Below, one piece after another: positions 53,404 through 61,373 of a DNA stretch of 64,000 bases (position 1 is its first letter; each line of letters starts with the position of its first letter). The DNA is from Odoribacter sp. Z80 (lineage in GTDB: Bacteria > Bacteroidota > Bacteroidia > Bacteroidales > Marinifilaceae). The DNA is taken from contig NZ_QWEL01000001.1 in assembly GCF_009935865.1 (NCBI RefSeq), positions 248,001 to 312,000 of the forward strand. The letters run 5' to 3'. The translations under genes were made by a program, and so were the position numbers. The notes under the pieces were generated by a model that searched no databases, had not been told where the DNA came from, and worked only from the letters and a program-made list of their open reading frames with translations.

Positions 53404-53994
53404 TCATGATTTATTCTTTTCCCTCAGCATATCCCGTATCTTTGAGGCTTTTTCATATTCTTCGTTTTGTATGGCTTCTTCCAGCATCTTTGTCAATTCC
53501 TGAACGGAATATTCCTCCATCTCATTATTGACTTCTATTGTCTTCACAATAGTGGCATCCTCCTCTTCCTGCTCATCCGTAGTGTGTACCACGACAACTC
53601 CCGCCTTTTCAATAATTTCCGGTGTGGAATAAATAGGACAGCCATAACGTAAAGCCAAAGCAATAGCATCCGAGGTCCGGGAATCAATTTTGATCATGTT
53701 CTTACTCGACTCAAAAAACAGTTCCGAATAAAAAATACCGGCATCAAAACGGTAAATAAATACTTCTTTGAGCTTTACTTTCATGGCATCCGCCAGATTT
53801 TTTATCAAATCGTGTGTCAGAGGACGCTGGGAATGTATTCGTTCAAGCTGAATAGCAATTGACTGAGCTTCAGGCATTCCTATCACAATGGGAACACGAT
53901 AATGGTCTCCTTCATCCGCCAATATCAACGCATAGGCTCCCGCCTGCGACATACTGTATGACAAACCCAAAACTTTTAGTCTTACTTTATCCAT
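53404..53994 (-). CDS. BFN-domain (DUF151) nuclease with UVR motif
   Basis: Bifunctional DNase/RNase family. The 196-residue protein has the DUF151 domain in about 1-135 (ALILADEGDHYRVPIVIGMPEAQSIAIQLE, then IDSRTSDAIALALRYGCPIYSTPEI). An acidic linker follows (EQEEEDATIV). The C-terminal UVR motif is near 155-190 (LTKMLEEAIQNEEYEKASKIRDML), the UvrB/UvrC-interaction helix pair. This BFN-plus-UVR arrangement recurs in Bacteroidota. The true substrate in this phylum is not known. It lies between sdaA and pgi. Confidence 0.88.
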   Translation of the reverse strand: MDKVRLKVLGLSYSMSQAGAYALILADEGDHYRVPIVIGMPEAQSIAIQLERIHSQRPLTHDLIKNLADAMKVKLKEVFIYRFDAGIFYSELFFESSKNMIKIDSRTSDAIALALRYGCPIYSTPEIIEKAGVVVVHTTDEQEEEDATIVKTIEVNNEMEEYSVQELTKMLEEAIQNEEYEKASKIRDMLREKNKS

Positions 53995-54039
53995 TCATCC
54001 TTTTATTTTTCCGGGTCATCCGGACCCCATAAATTAACG

Positions 54040-55293
54040 TCAAAAAGTTGTTTTAGTTGCGCTTCCCTCCTCATTTTTCTGTTTTCTGCTTTCCATTCTT
54101 TTTGTACATACCATCGCTAATCCACCCAGGCTTGTTTCCCGGTATTTGGCCTGCATATCCCGTCCGGTTTCCATCATTGTCTTGACCACTTCATCAAAAC
54201 TGACCATATGCCGTCCGTCGGAAAACAAAGCATATAAAGCACACTCCCTGGCCTTCTGAGCCACAAAAGCATTCCGCTCAATACAGGGAATCTGAACATA
54301 TCCCATTACCGGGTCACAAGTGAGCCCCAGGTTATGCTCAAACCCCATTTCTGCCGCATACTCTATCTGTCGGGGAGTTCCGCCCCAAATCTGTGTTGCA
54401 GCCCCGGCAGCCATCGCACAAGCTGTCCCCAGCTCACCCTGGCATCCGACTTCGGCTCCGGAAATGGAACCGTTGCTTTTCACAATATTTCCGATTAAGG
54501 CTGCCGTTGCCAATCCACGGATAATCCGGCTATCCGGCATTTTCTGGTCATGCTTTAAAAAATACATCATAGCCGGCAAAACTCCGGAAGCTCCGCAAGT
54601 CGGGGCTGTCACCACCTTCCCCCCTCCCGCGTTTTCCTCCGATACCGCTAAAGCCGCAGCAAAAAGAAGGCCTATTGGTTGGGAAGAACCGGAAGATTGC
54701 ATGGCTTTGATATAATAAGAACTCGCTTTACGCGTCAGCTTCAAGGCTCCGGGCAACACTCCTTCCGTATCTAACCCTCTCTCCACTGTTGCCTGCATCT
54801 GTTCCCATACTTTCTCCAGATAAGAAAAAATGGCTTTCCCTTCATATTTTTCCACATAGTCTACAAAGGTACATCCTTCATCCAGACACCACCGGATAAT
54901 CTCCGTCATGCCTGTCTTCGGATATAAATCCCCTCCGTCAAAAGTTCCAAGTTCATCCCACAAAGCTCCTCCTCCCACACTGTATACCTCCCAACGTTCC
55001 GCCACCTTTCCCTGTTTGATGGCTTCGAATACCATTCCATTGGGATGATGCGGTAAAACTTCGTTGGGACACCAAAGCACCTCCACTTTTTCAGGGTTTT
55101 TCACTACTTTCAGGATAGCACTGTCCGTACCATGTCCTTTCCCGGTCAAAGCCAGACTACCATACAAATAAACTCTGATAGCCTCAGCATCCGGATGTTT
55201 CCCATCAAAAAACTCAGCTGCACGGCTCGGACCCATCGTATGGCTGGAAGACGGACCGTAACCTATATTATAAATTTCGCGAATAGACTTCAT
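54040..55293 (-). CDS. sdaA: L-serine ammonia-lyase (serine dehydratase), iron-sulfur type
   Basis: Deaminates L-serine to pyruvate and ammonia using a [4Fe-4S] cluster. The start MKSIREIYNIGYGPSSSHTMGPSRAA (55293) is the family start; the longer frame adds eight unlikely residues. Of 417 residues, the beta domain comes first and the alpha domain second, in one chain. Cys284, Cys326 and Cys337 show the 42- and 11-residue spacing of the cluster ligands in the Legionella enzyme. CGASGVLPAMM is near 233. Oxygen-sensitive, fitting an anaerobe. It leads the bifunctional nuclease and pgi genes. Confidence 0.95.
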   Translation of the reverse strand: MKSIREIYNIGYGPSSSHTMGPSRAAEFFDGKHPDAEAIRVYLYGSLALTGKGHGTDSAILKVVKNPEKVEVLWCPNEVLPHHPNGMVFEAIKQGKVAERWEVYSVGGGALWDELGTFDGGDLYPKTGMTEIIRWCLDEGCTFVDYVEKYEGKAIFSYLEKVWEQMQATVERGLDTEGVLPGALKLTRKASSYYIKAMQSSGSSQPIGLLFAAALAVSEENAGGGKVVTAPTCGASGVLPAMMYFLKHDQKMPDSRIIRGLATAALIGNIVKSNGSISGAEVGCQGELGTACAMAAGAATQIWGGTPRQIEYAAEMGFEHNLGLTCDPVMGYVQIPCIERNAFVAQKARECALYALFSDGRHMVSFDEVVKTMMETGRDMQAKYRETSLGGLAMVCTKRMESRKQKNEEGSATKTTF

Positions 55294-55323
55294 ATTTAAT
55301 CGTTTTAATCTGTTCAATAAAAA

Positions 55324-55684
55324 AATAGCAGGCCTGTAAGCCGGGTTCTGTACCTTGCGGTTTCTATCATTTATCTGGTCTGCAAATCACTCTGCAGCTC
55401 AAGCAGCCTACCCCCCGGCATCGGTCGGGTCAACCTGATGCGCCGGTATACATGGCCTTGCAACTCGTGAGACGTACGGCTACCCTGGTTGCCCAGAGTA
55501 CCGGTGGGCTCTTACCCCACCTTTTCACCCTTATTCCAACAAAATCTGAACTTGAGGAACGGTTCTTTTCTGTTACGTTACTATGCCCTCACAAACATCT
55601 TCCCGTTAGGAAGCACGATACCCTGTGTTGCCCGGACTTTCCTCTCTCCCAAAAGGACAGCGATAGAACGGCCTGCTATTCACA
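55324..55684 (-). ncRNA. rnpB: RNase P RNA, class A
   Basis: Catalytic RNA that matures tRNA 5' ends. On the minus strand the ends pair as P1 (AATAGCAGGCC with GGCCTGCTATT). Conserved regions are clear: GAGAGGAAAGTCCGGGC near the 5' side, then CATAGTAACG, GGGTAAGAGCCCACC, and the 3' AACCCGGCTTACAGGCC. A T-run (ATTTTTTTATT) ends it. About 360 bases, as expected. It starts only about 6 bases after the yqgE stop, so it may be processed from that transcript or use a promoter inside yqgE. The exact ends are estimated to within a few bases. Confidence 0.96.
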
Positions 55685-55690
55685 TTCATT

Positions 55691-56281
55691 TTAATTCATA
55701 ATGGGATCCTTCGGAAAGTTCGCCCAAATCCGATAGCGTCCTCCGAGTTCACTCATCGACTGTTCCCACATCTGTTTATCCTGTAATTTAAAAAATTGTT
55801 CCCGCGTAATATCCCCCACCATCCAGGTATTCTCTTCCAGTTCTCTCTCCAACTGACCTTCAGACCAACCGCTATATCCGGCAAAAAAACGGATTTCTTC
55901 CGGAAGTATCAGCTGTTTTTTCAGCATCCGGGTCAACATGGCAAAATCACCACCCCAATAAATACCATTCGCAATGTGCAATGCATCATCAAGCTCCGGA
56001 TGAGTATGGATATAATACAGTTGATTGGTCTCTACAGGGCCACCGACATATACCGGAAAATGAACGCCACTTAACTCATCTACCAAATCAGAAGCCGAAT
56101 AAAGCATCGGTTTGTTCAAAACAAAACCGATACTCCCTTTCCTGTCATGCTCAACTATATAAATCACAGCACGGGAAAAATATTTTCCCTGGAGGAAAGG
56201 TTCGGCAATCAAAATATTACCGATTTCCGTTTTTTTACGATTCCTTCTGATTTTAAATAAATCCTGAAACTGTTCGTCCAC
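55691..56281 (-). CDS. YqgE/AlgH family protein (UPF0301)
   Basis: The function is not settled; the family is often linked to transcription control or envelope roles in proteobacteria. The 196-residue protein starts at a GTG (56281), since no ATG lies nearby in frame. The signature GNILIAEPFLQGKYFSRAVIYIVEHD is near 21-46, with GFVLNKPM near 52. VYVGGPVETNQLYYIHTHP is near 78 and the tail has FFAGYSGWSEGQLERELEENTWMV. Full length. It precedes rnpB and diverges from the DUF4294 gene. Confidence 0.88.
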   Translation of the reverse strand: MDEQFQDLFKIRRNRKKTEIGNILIAEPFLQGKYFSRAVIYIVEHDRKGSIGFVLNKPMLYSASDLVDELSGVHFPVYVGGPVETNQLYYIHTHPELDDALHIANGIYWGGDFAMLTRMLKKQLILPEEIRFFAGYSGWSEGQLERELEENTWMVGDITREQFFKLQDKQMWEQSMSELGGRYRIWANFPKDPIMN

Positions 56282-56327
56282 AATTATTTCGTATTTTTAC
56301 GCTTCAAAAATAGCAAAATATTTTGGG

Positions 56328-56903
56328 ATGCTGAGAATATTCTTCGCCATACTTTTTATATTTTGTGCAAATACTTTATCGGCTCAAAAGTCACAGACCT
56401 TACGTTCGGTTGTAACACAAGGAGATACACTTCCCCAGGTATTTTTGCGGGAAGTGGTGGTTCAGGCAAAGACACGCAGCCGGAAATGGTACGATAGGTA
56501 TAACCGCCGGAATACACGTTTGGAATACAATGTCAGAAAAGTATATCCTTATGCTCTTCTGGCAGCAGCTAAAATCACTGAAATAGAGGAACAACTCGCC
56601 CACACCACCAAAGAATCAGAACGGAAAGCCATTATCCGGGAAGAATATGCCCGGCTCATGAAAACATTCAAAACTCCGCTTACGAAATTGAGTGTTACCC
56701 AAGGCCGCATTTTAGTTAGACTAATATACCGGGAAACCAATCACACTTCCTTTGCCCATATCCGGGAATACAAAGGAGCTGTCAACGCTTATTTCTGGCA
56801 ATCCCTGGCTTTGCTATTCGGCAATAACCTGAAAGCAGCCTACGATCCTTATGGAGAAGATGCGGAAATAGAAGAAATCGTTCAAAGAATACAACAAAAA
56901 TAA
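56328..56903 (+). CDS. DUF4294 exported protein
   Basis: Bacteroidota-specific family of unknown function. The 191-residue protein has a signal peptide (about 1-19, LSAQ end). The family core YNRRNTRLEYNVRKVYPYALLAAAKITEIEEQLAH follows, then LTKLSVTQGRILVRLIYRETNHTSFAHIREYKGAVNAYFWQSLALLFG. It is basic and helical in the middle. It lies 75 bases before holA. Confidence 0.85.
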   Translation: MLRIFFAILFIFCANTLSAQKSQTLRSVVTQGDTLPQVFLREVVVQAKTRSRKWYDRYNRRNTRLEYNVRKVYPYALLAAAKITEIEEQLAHTTKESERKAIIREEYARLMKTFKTPLTKLSVTQGRILVRLIYRETNHTSFAHIREYKGAVNAYFWQSLALLFGNNLKAAYDPYGEDAEIEEIVQRIQQK

Positions 56904-56934
56904 ATCCGCAACGCCGACAGGTTAAAAGTTTTTC

Positions 56935-56942
56935 TAACTTTG
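56935..56942 (+). promoter_or_regulatory. holA promoter -7 element
   Basis: TAACTTTG, an exact TAnnTTTG match, 36 bases before the holA ATG in the gap after the DUF4294 gene. Confidence 0.55.
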
Positions 56943-56978
56943 CCTGACCTATTCGAAACCAATGTACTCCATTAGCAC

Positions 56979-57998
56979 ATGACCGCCATGACTTTCGACG
57001 AAATCAGGAAAGATATTAAAAACAAAAAATACAAGCCCATCTATTTTCTCTGCGGGGAAGAACCTTTTTTTATCGACCGCTTGACTACTTTGGTGGAAAC
57101 AACTGTATTATCCGAAGAAGAAAAGGCTTTCAACCAAACCATACTCTACGGAAATGACGTGAATATGAGTACGGTAACTGATATAGCCCGCCGTTTTCCC
57201 ATGATGGCGGAACATCAGGTAATCATCATCCGGGAGGCCCAGAACATCCGGGATTTTGATAATCTGCTTCCCTACATCGACCATTTCCAGCCATCCACGG
57301 TTCTTTTATTTGCTTACAAAAACAAAAAACCGGACAAACGGAAAGGTGTATTCAAAAAATTAGGCAATACCCCCCATTGCGTCTATTTTGAATCGGCTAA
57401 ACTATATGACAACAAAGTCCCGGAATGGATCATCAGTTACTGCAAAGAGAATTCCTACGGAATCACCACAAAAGCCGCAGGCATTTTGGCAGAAAGCTTA
57501 GGAACGGACCTCAGCCGGGTAGCCAACGAAATAGACAAACTGGTGCTCCTGCTCCCCCGCGGAGGTGAAATACAGGAAGCTTTAGTTGAAGAACATACCG
57601 GTATCAGCAAAGATTTCAACAGCTTTGAACTGCTGAGTGCCCTCATCCGGAAAGACCATCTCAAAGCCAACCGCATTGTTAATTACTTCGAGGCAAATCC
57701 CAAAAACAATCCGTTGGTCATGACCATCACGACCCTTTTTCGTTATTTTCTGAACCTGTTGACCTATCACTATCAGAAAAAATCCACTCCCAATGTACAG
57801 GAAATGGCCCGCCTGCTTGGGGTTCATCCTTTTTTTATGAAAGATTATACAGACGGAAGCAGGGTATACAATGCTGTAAAATGTGCAAGCATCATTTCTT
57901 TACTCCGGGAATATGACATGAAAGCAAAAGGAGTCGGTAATGCTAATATTTCAGATGGGGAACTGTTGAAAGAATTGATTTTTAAAATCATGCATTAA
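56979..57998 (+). CDS. holA: DNA polymerase III subunit delta
   Basis: Clamp-loader subunit that opens the beta clamp. The 339-residue protein has the HolA N-terminal pattern KPIYFLCGEEPFFIDRL (19-35), MMAEHQVIIIREAQNI near 74, and the helical middle ESLGTDLSRVANEIDKLVLLL near 165. The C-terminal collar domain ends the protein. Start at 56979 (MTAMTFDEI) or three codons on at 56988. It is followed at 38 bases by the GmhB-like gene. Confidence 0.92.
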   Translation: MTAMTFDEIRKDIKNKKYKPIYFLCGEEPFFIDRLTTLVETTVLSEEEKAFNQTILYGNDVNMSTVTDIARRFPMMAEHQVIIIREAQNIRDFDNLLPYIDHFQPSTVLLFAYKNKKPDKRKGVFKKLGNTPHCVYFESAKLYDNKVPEWIISYCKENSYGITTKAAGILAESLGTDLSRVANEIDKLVLLLPRGGEIQEALVEEHTGISKDFNSFELLSALIRKDHLKANRIVNYFEANPKNNPLVMTITTLFRYFLNLLTYHYQKKSTPNVQEMARLLGVHPFFMKDYTDGSRVYNAVKCASIISLLREYDMKAKGVGNANISDGELLKELIFKIMH

Positions 57999-58036
57999 TT
58001 CAATCTGTAACTTCCCTGCCTGTAAAAAATAATAAA

Positions 58037-58609
58037 ATGACCTCAAAGGCAAACTTAACATCCGAATACAACGTAAAACCGGACATGAAAAAAAGATTCG
58101 GACAATCCCAACCTTTAAAAAAAGCTGTCTTTTTTGACCGGGACGGAACCATCAACTCGGATAAAGGACACTATTACATCTACAAACCACAGGATTTTGT
58201 TTTCAATCCGGGAGTGATTGAAGGTATGAAAAAACTTCAGGATGCCGGATATTTACTCTTTGTGATCACCAACCAGGGAGGAATAGCCAAAGGGATATAT
58301 ACCAAAGCAGACGTCGAAGCCGTCCACCGGAAAATGTGCGATGAGCTGGCAGCCTGCGGGATTGCCATCACCAAAATTTACTATTGCCCCCATCACGAAA
58401 GCGTAAAAACCTGTGTTTGCCGGAAGCCGTCCCCTTATATGGTGAACCGGGCCATCGAAGAATTCCACATCGACAAAGACTTATCCTGGTTTATCGGTGA
58501 CAGCACCCGCGATGTCGAATGCGCAGAAGCGGCCGGCGTACGTCCTGTCCGCATTCATAAAAACCAGGATATAACGCCAGCAATCCAGCAAATTTTAAAA
58601 GGAAAATGA
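58037..58609 (+). CDS. HAD-IIIA phosphatase, GmhB-like
   Basis: Probably D,D-heptose-1,7-bisphosphate phosphatase, or a histidinol-phosphate-type relative. Of 190 residues, motif I is AVFFDRDGTIN (near 30), motif II is FVITNQGG and the zinc loop is YCPHHESVKTCVCRKP (near 115). Motif IV is FIGDSTRDVECAEAAG. The first 16 residues look non-conserved; the Met at codon 17 (58085) could be the start. No other heptose gene is near, so the sugar substrate is uncertain. Confidence 0.85.
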   Translation: MTSKANLTSEYNVKPDMKKRFGQSQPLKKAVFFDRDGTINSDKGHYYIYKPQDFVFNPGVIEGMKKLQDAGYLLFVITNQGGIAKGIYTKADVEAVHRKMCDELAACGIAITKIYYCPHHESVKTCVCRKPSPYMVNRAIEEFHIDKDLSWFIGDSTRDVECAEAAGVRPVRIHKNQDITPAIQQILKGK

Positions 58610-58663
58610 AAACATATTTCCTTTTATGAAAAAATAACGATCCCCCCTTGGCTATATGAAGAG

Positions 58664-58688
58664 AATTGAGTAATTTCGCTCAATTTTT
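58664..58688 (+). terminator. Hairpin with T-run just before the IMP dehydrogenase gene
   Basis: AATTGAG pairs with CTCAATT around TAATTTCG, followed by TTT. It could end the GmhB transcript or act as an attenuator 15 bases before the next start. The loop also resembles a weak -7 element (TAATTTCG). Confidence 0.5.
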
Positions 58689-58702
58689 AAAATCCTCAGA
58701 AT

Positions 58703-60208
58703 ATGGCCCATTACATTAAAGAAGTATCAAGAACATTTGGAGAATATCTGTTAATTCCTTCTCTTACAACCAAAGAATGTACCCCCGACAATGTTTCTTT
58801 AAAAACTCCCGTCGTAAAATTCCGGCAAGGAGAAACTTCAAAGATTCAATTAAACATACCGTTTGTATCTGCCGTAATGCAGGCTGTATCAGACGACGGA
58901 CTGGCGATAGCTTTGGCCCGGAACGGAGGGTTATCTTTTATTTTCGGTTCTCAGCCAATTGAAAATCAAGCTGAAATGGTACGCCGGGTGAAAAAATTCA
59001 AAGCCGGATTTGTAGTAAGTGATTCCAATCTGCGCCCTGACTCTACCCTCCAGGACGTAGTGAACCTGAAAGAGGCAACCGGGCATTCCAGTATTGCTAT
59101 TACCGATGACGGTACTGCCAACGGAAAATTGCTGGGGATGGTTACCAGCCGTGACTACCGTTTAAAAACAGACCCTTTAAATAAACCCGTGTCCGAATTC
59201 ATGACTCCTTACGAGAACCTGATTGTCGGTAAACTGGGGATTACTCTGAGCGAAGCCAATACCATTATCTGGGACCATAAACTGAATTGCCTGCCTATCA
59301 TAGATGAAGCCCAAAAACTTCAATACTTTGTCTTCCGCAAAGATTATGACAACCACATGGAAAATCCCAATGAACTTTTAGACAGCCATAAAAAACTCAT
59401 GGTCGGTGCCGGAATCAACAGCCGCGATTACAGAGAACGGGTACCCGCTCTGGTAGATGCCGGCGTAGATGTATTGGTTGTAGACTCTTCCGACGGTTTT
59501 TCCGAATGGCAATTTGACACCATCCGGTGGATTAAAGAAACCTACAACGACGAAGTGAAAGTTGGCGGAGGTAATGTCGTAGACAAGGAAGGATTCCTGT
59601 ATCTGGTAAAAGCGGGTGCCGATTTCGTAAAAGTAGGCATTGGAGGCGGCTCCATCTGCATCACCCGTGAACAAAAAGGGATAGGACGCGGACAAGCCAC
59701 CGCCCTGATAGAGGTCTGCCAGGCCCGGCAGGAATATTTCGAACAAACCGGAATTTATGTCCCCATCTGTTCCGACGGAGGATTGGTACACGACTATCAC
59801 ATGACGTTAGCTTTGGCTATGGGCGCGGATTTCCTGATGATGGGCCGTTATTTTGCCCGTTTTGATGAAAGTCCAAGCAAAAAATTAGCCATTGGCAACA
59901 GCTACGTAAAAGAATACTGGGGAGAAGGTTCCAACCGGGCTCAAAACTGGCAACGCTATGACATGGGAGGCAATGCCAAGGCTGCTTTGAAATTTGAGGA
60001 AGGAGTAGACAGTTACGTCCCCTATGCCGGAAAAATGAAAGATAACCTGGCCATTACCCTGGGAAAAATCAAATCCACTATGTGCAGTTGCGGCTCTGTC
60101 ACAATTTCCCAGTTACAGGAAAGAGCTAAAATTACACTTGTATCATCCACTTCCATCGTAGAAGGAGGAGCGCATGACGTGATTCTCAAAGATACCAAAA
60201 TTCAGTAA
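58703..60208 (+). CDS. guaB: IMP dehydrogenase, Tritrichomonas-type
   Basis: Oxidises IMP to XMP in guanine nucleotide synthesis. The 501-residue protein keeps the barrel with two CBS domains (about 100-220) inserted. The catalytic loop is [19 protein letters not shown] with Cys319; Asp261 (VVDSSDG) binds NAD ribose; the flap has Arg418-Tyr419 (NWQRYD). These four positions carry the same numbers as in Tritrichomonas foetus IMPDH, whose sequence it closely resembles, including FGSQ and KEYWGEGS blocks. The usual bacterial form has GPGSICTTR and KYRGMGS instead. It may be the only guaB or a second copy; the window does not say. Confidence 0.93.
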   Translation: MAHYIKEVSRTFGEYLLIPSLTTKECTPDNVSLKTPVVKFRQGETSKIQLNIPFVSAVMQAVSDDGLAIALARNGGLSFIFGSQPIENQAEMVRRVKKFKAGFVVSDSNLRPDSTLQDVVNLKEATGHSSIAITDDGTANGKLLGMVTSRDYRLKTDPLNKPVSEFMTPYENLIVGKLGITLSEANTIIWDHKLNCLPIIDEAQKLQYFVFRKDYDNHMENPNELLDSHKKLMVGAGINSRDYRERVPALVDAGVDVLVVDSSDGFSEWQFDTIRWIKETYNDEVKVGGGNVVDKEGFLYLVKAGADFVKVGIGGGSICITREQKGIGRGQATALIEVCQARQEYFEQTGIYVPICSDGGLVHDYHMTLALAMGADFLMMGRYFARFDESPSKKLAIGNSYVKEYWGEGSNRAQNWQRYDMGGNAKAALKFEEGVDSYVPYAGKMKDNLAITLGKIKSTMCSCGSVTISQLQERAKITLVSSTSIVEGGAHDVILKDTKIQ

Positions 60209-61365
60209 CAACAAAGGGAAGCTATGAAATGAGTGGCTTCGGTCACAGGAGTAAGATTTAAATAACCGGACTTGATCCGGTTATTTTTATACACCACAGG
60301 AAACTCCCGAAGCATCCGGTGATGTTTCTGCCATGCCTGTCCCGCCTGCGGATAAAACCGGATCGTAAATTCACCGCAAGTTCCCTCACACAAATAATTC
60401 CGGGCCAAAAACAAAGCTACAATACCCATATTGTACCGTAAATTGATTTCTACACAAGGTTGAAGGTTATAATCTCCTTGTTTCCCCCGGTATATCATCA
60501 TATCCACCCCTAAATATCCCCGGTAATCCGGCAATATCTTCCTTAACATCCGGGGAACCTCCTGCCGGATGGCCTTGATTTTCTCACTGCCTAAGCAGGC
60601 AGCCAATTTGTTTTCTATATTTTCCTGGGAGCCCAAATAATTTCCGGTATATTCTCCATGCACTCCTGTTGTAAAAGAAGACCACCCCATAAAATTCACC
60701 TCCTGTTCGTCAGCCAGAAATTCCATCGCAAAATCTTCCACCTTGTCCAGCATCCTCTCCAGCATTAAATACCCTTGTCTCCTGAACATTCCCTTCAACC
60801 ACTCTTTTTCCTTACAGCCAGGCCTTCCTTTTAAAGTCAACAGCCCTTTCCCGGACGAAGACCAGGGGGCTTTTACCAGCCAATACCCTTCTCCGGTTTT
60901 TTGTTCCAATTCGGACAGAGAATAACAGACATGCGGCAAAATATCCTCCGAAAGGAAAGGTAGATTTTGTATCAACAACTTCAAACCCTCCCTGGCCTTC
61001 TTTCTACTATACCATTCTTTCTGCTCCGGTCTCCATCCCTCTCCCAGTCCTTTTTTTTCCAGCCAATGGCATATTTTGGGACTTTTTCCCCAAGGAACGC
61101 CCACCAATCCGGAATAACGGTCCAATTCACTTTCCCGTACAGGCAAACACCTCAACAGCAACTCCTCCGACAAAAAATTCCGGAAAGAAGCATCCGGCAA
61201 TTCTTTTACTAACACCATATCGTCCGGCTTTCCCAACCAGGCAGGCAAAAAAGCCAAATCTTCCCCCATCTTCACCACATTGGCAGAAGGTGTATAAAAA
61301 CAACTGCCGTTAGCAATTGCCAATTCACAATCCGGATTAAAAATATACAAATGCCGGGAATCCAT
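60202..61365 (-). CDS. ATP-grasp-like protein of unknown function
   Basis: The start [20 protein letters not shown] (61365) places it 8 bases after the U32 gene. Of 387 residues, the N-terminal part has an [14 protein letters not shown]-like segment ([14 protein letters not shown]). The ATP-grasp pattern is visible in [18 protein letters not shown] (near 155-172), [16 protein letters not shown] (near 200), and the metal motif [11 protein letters not shown] (near 320), like E-x-N-x-R-x-x-M-G. I cannot name the substrate; peptide ligation or amino-acid/phosphate activation are typical for the fold. The 3' end overlaps guaB by 7 bases, tail to tail. Confidence 0.7.
   Translation of the reverse strand: MDSRHLYIFNPDCELAIANGSCFYTPSANVVKMGEDLAFLPAWLGKPDDMVLVKELPDASFRNFLSEELLLRCLPVRESELDRYSGLVGVPWGKSPKICHWLEKKGLGEGWRPEQKEWYSRKKAREGLKLLIQNLPFLSEDILPHVCYSLSELEQKTGEGYWLVKAPWSSSGKGLLTLKGRPGCKEKEWLKGMFRRQGYLMLERMLDKVEDFAMEFLADEQEVNFMGWSSFTTGVHGEYTGNYLGSQENIENKLAACLGSEKIKAIRQEVPRMLRKILPDYRGYLGVDMMIYRGKQGDYNLQPCVEINLRYNMGIVALFLARNYLCEGTCGEFTIRFYPQAGQAWQKHHRMLREFPVVYKNNRIKSGYLNLTPVTEATHFIASLCCY
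60260..60290 (+). terminator. Terminator of guaB inside the opposing ATP-grasp gene
   Basis: AAATAACCGGA, loop CTTGA, TCCGGTTATTT, then TTAT: a perfect 11-base stem. It is oriented for the plus-strand guaB transcript but lies within the last codons of the minus-strand ATP-grasp gene, which ends at 60202. Confidence 0.8.
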
Positions 61366-61373
61366 TTTACCTT

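Noticed and set aside
55452-55701. Two overlapping 70-80 residue frames on the plus strand
   Set aside because: They cross the RNase P RNA, whose conserved regions explain the sequence on the other strand.
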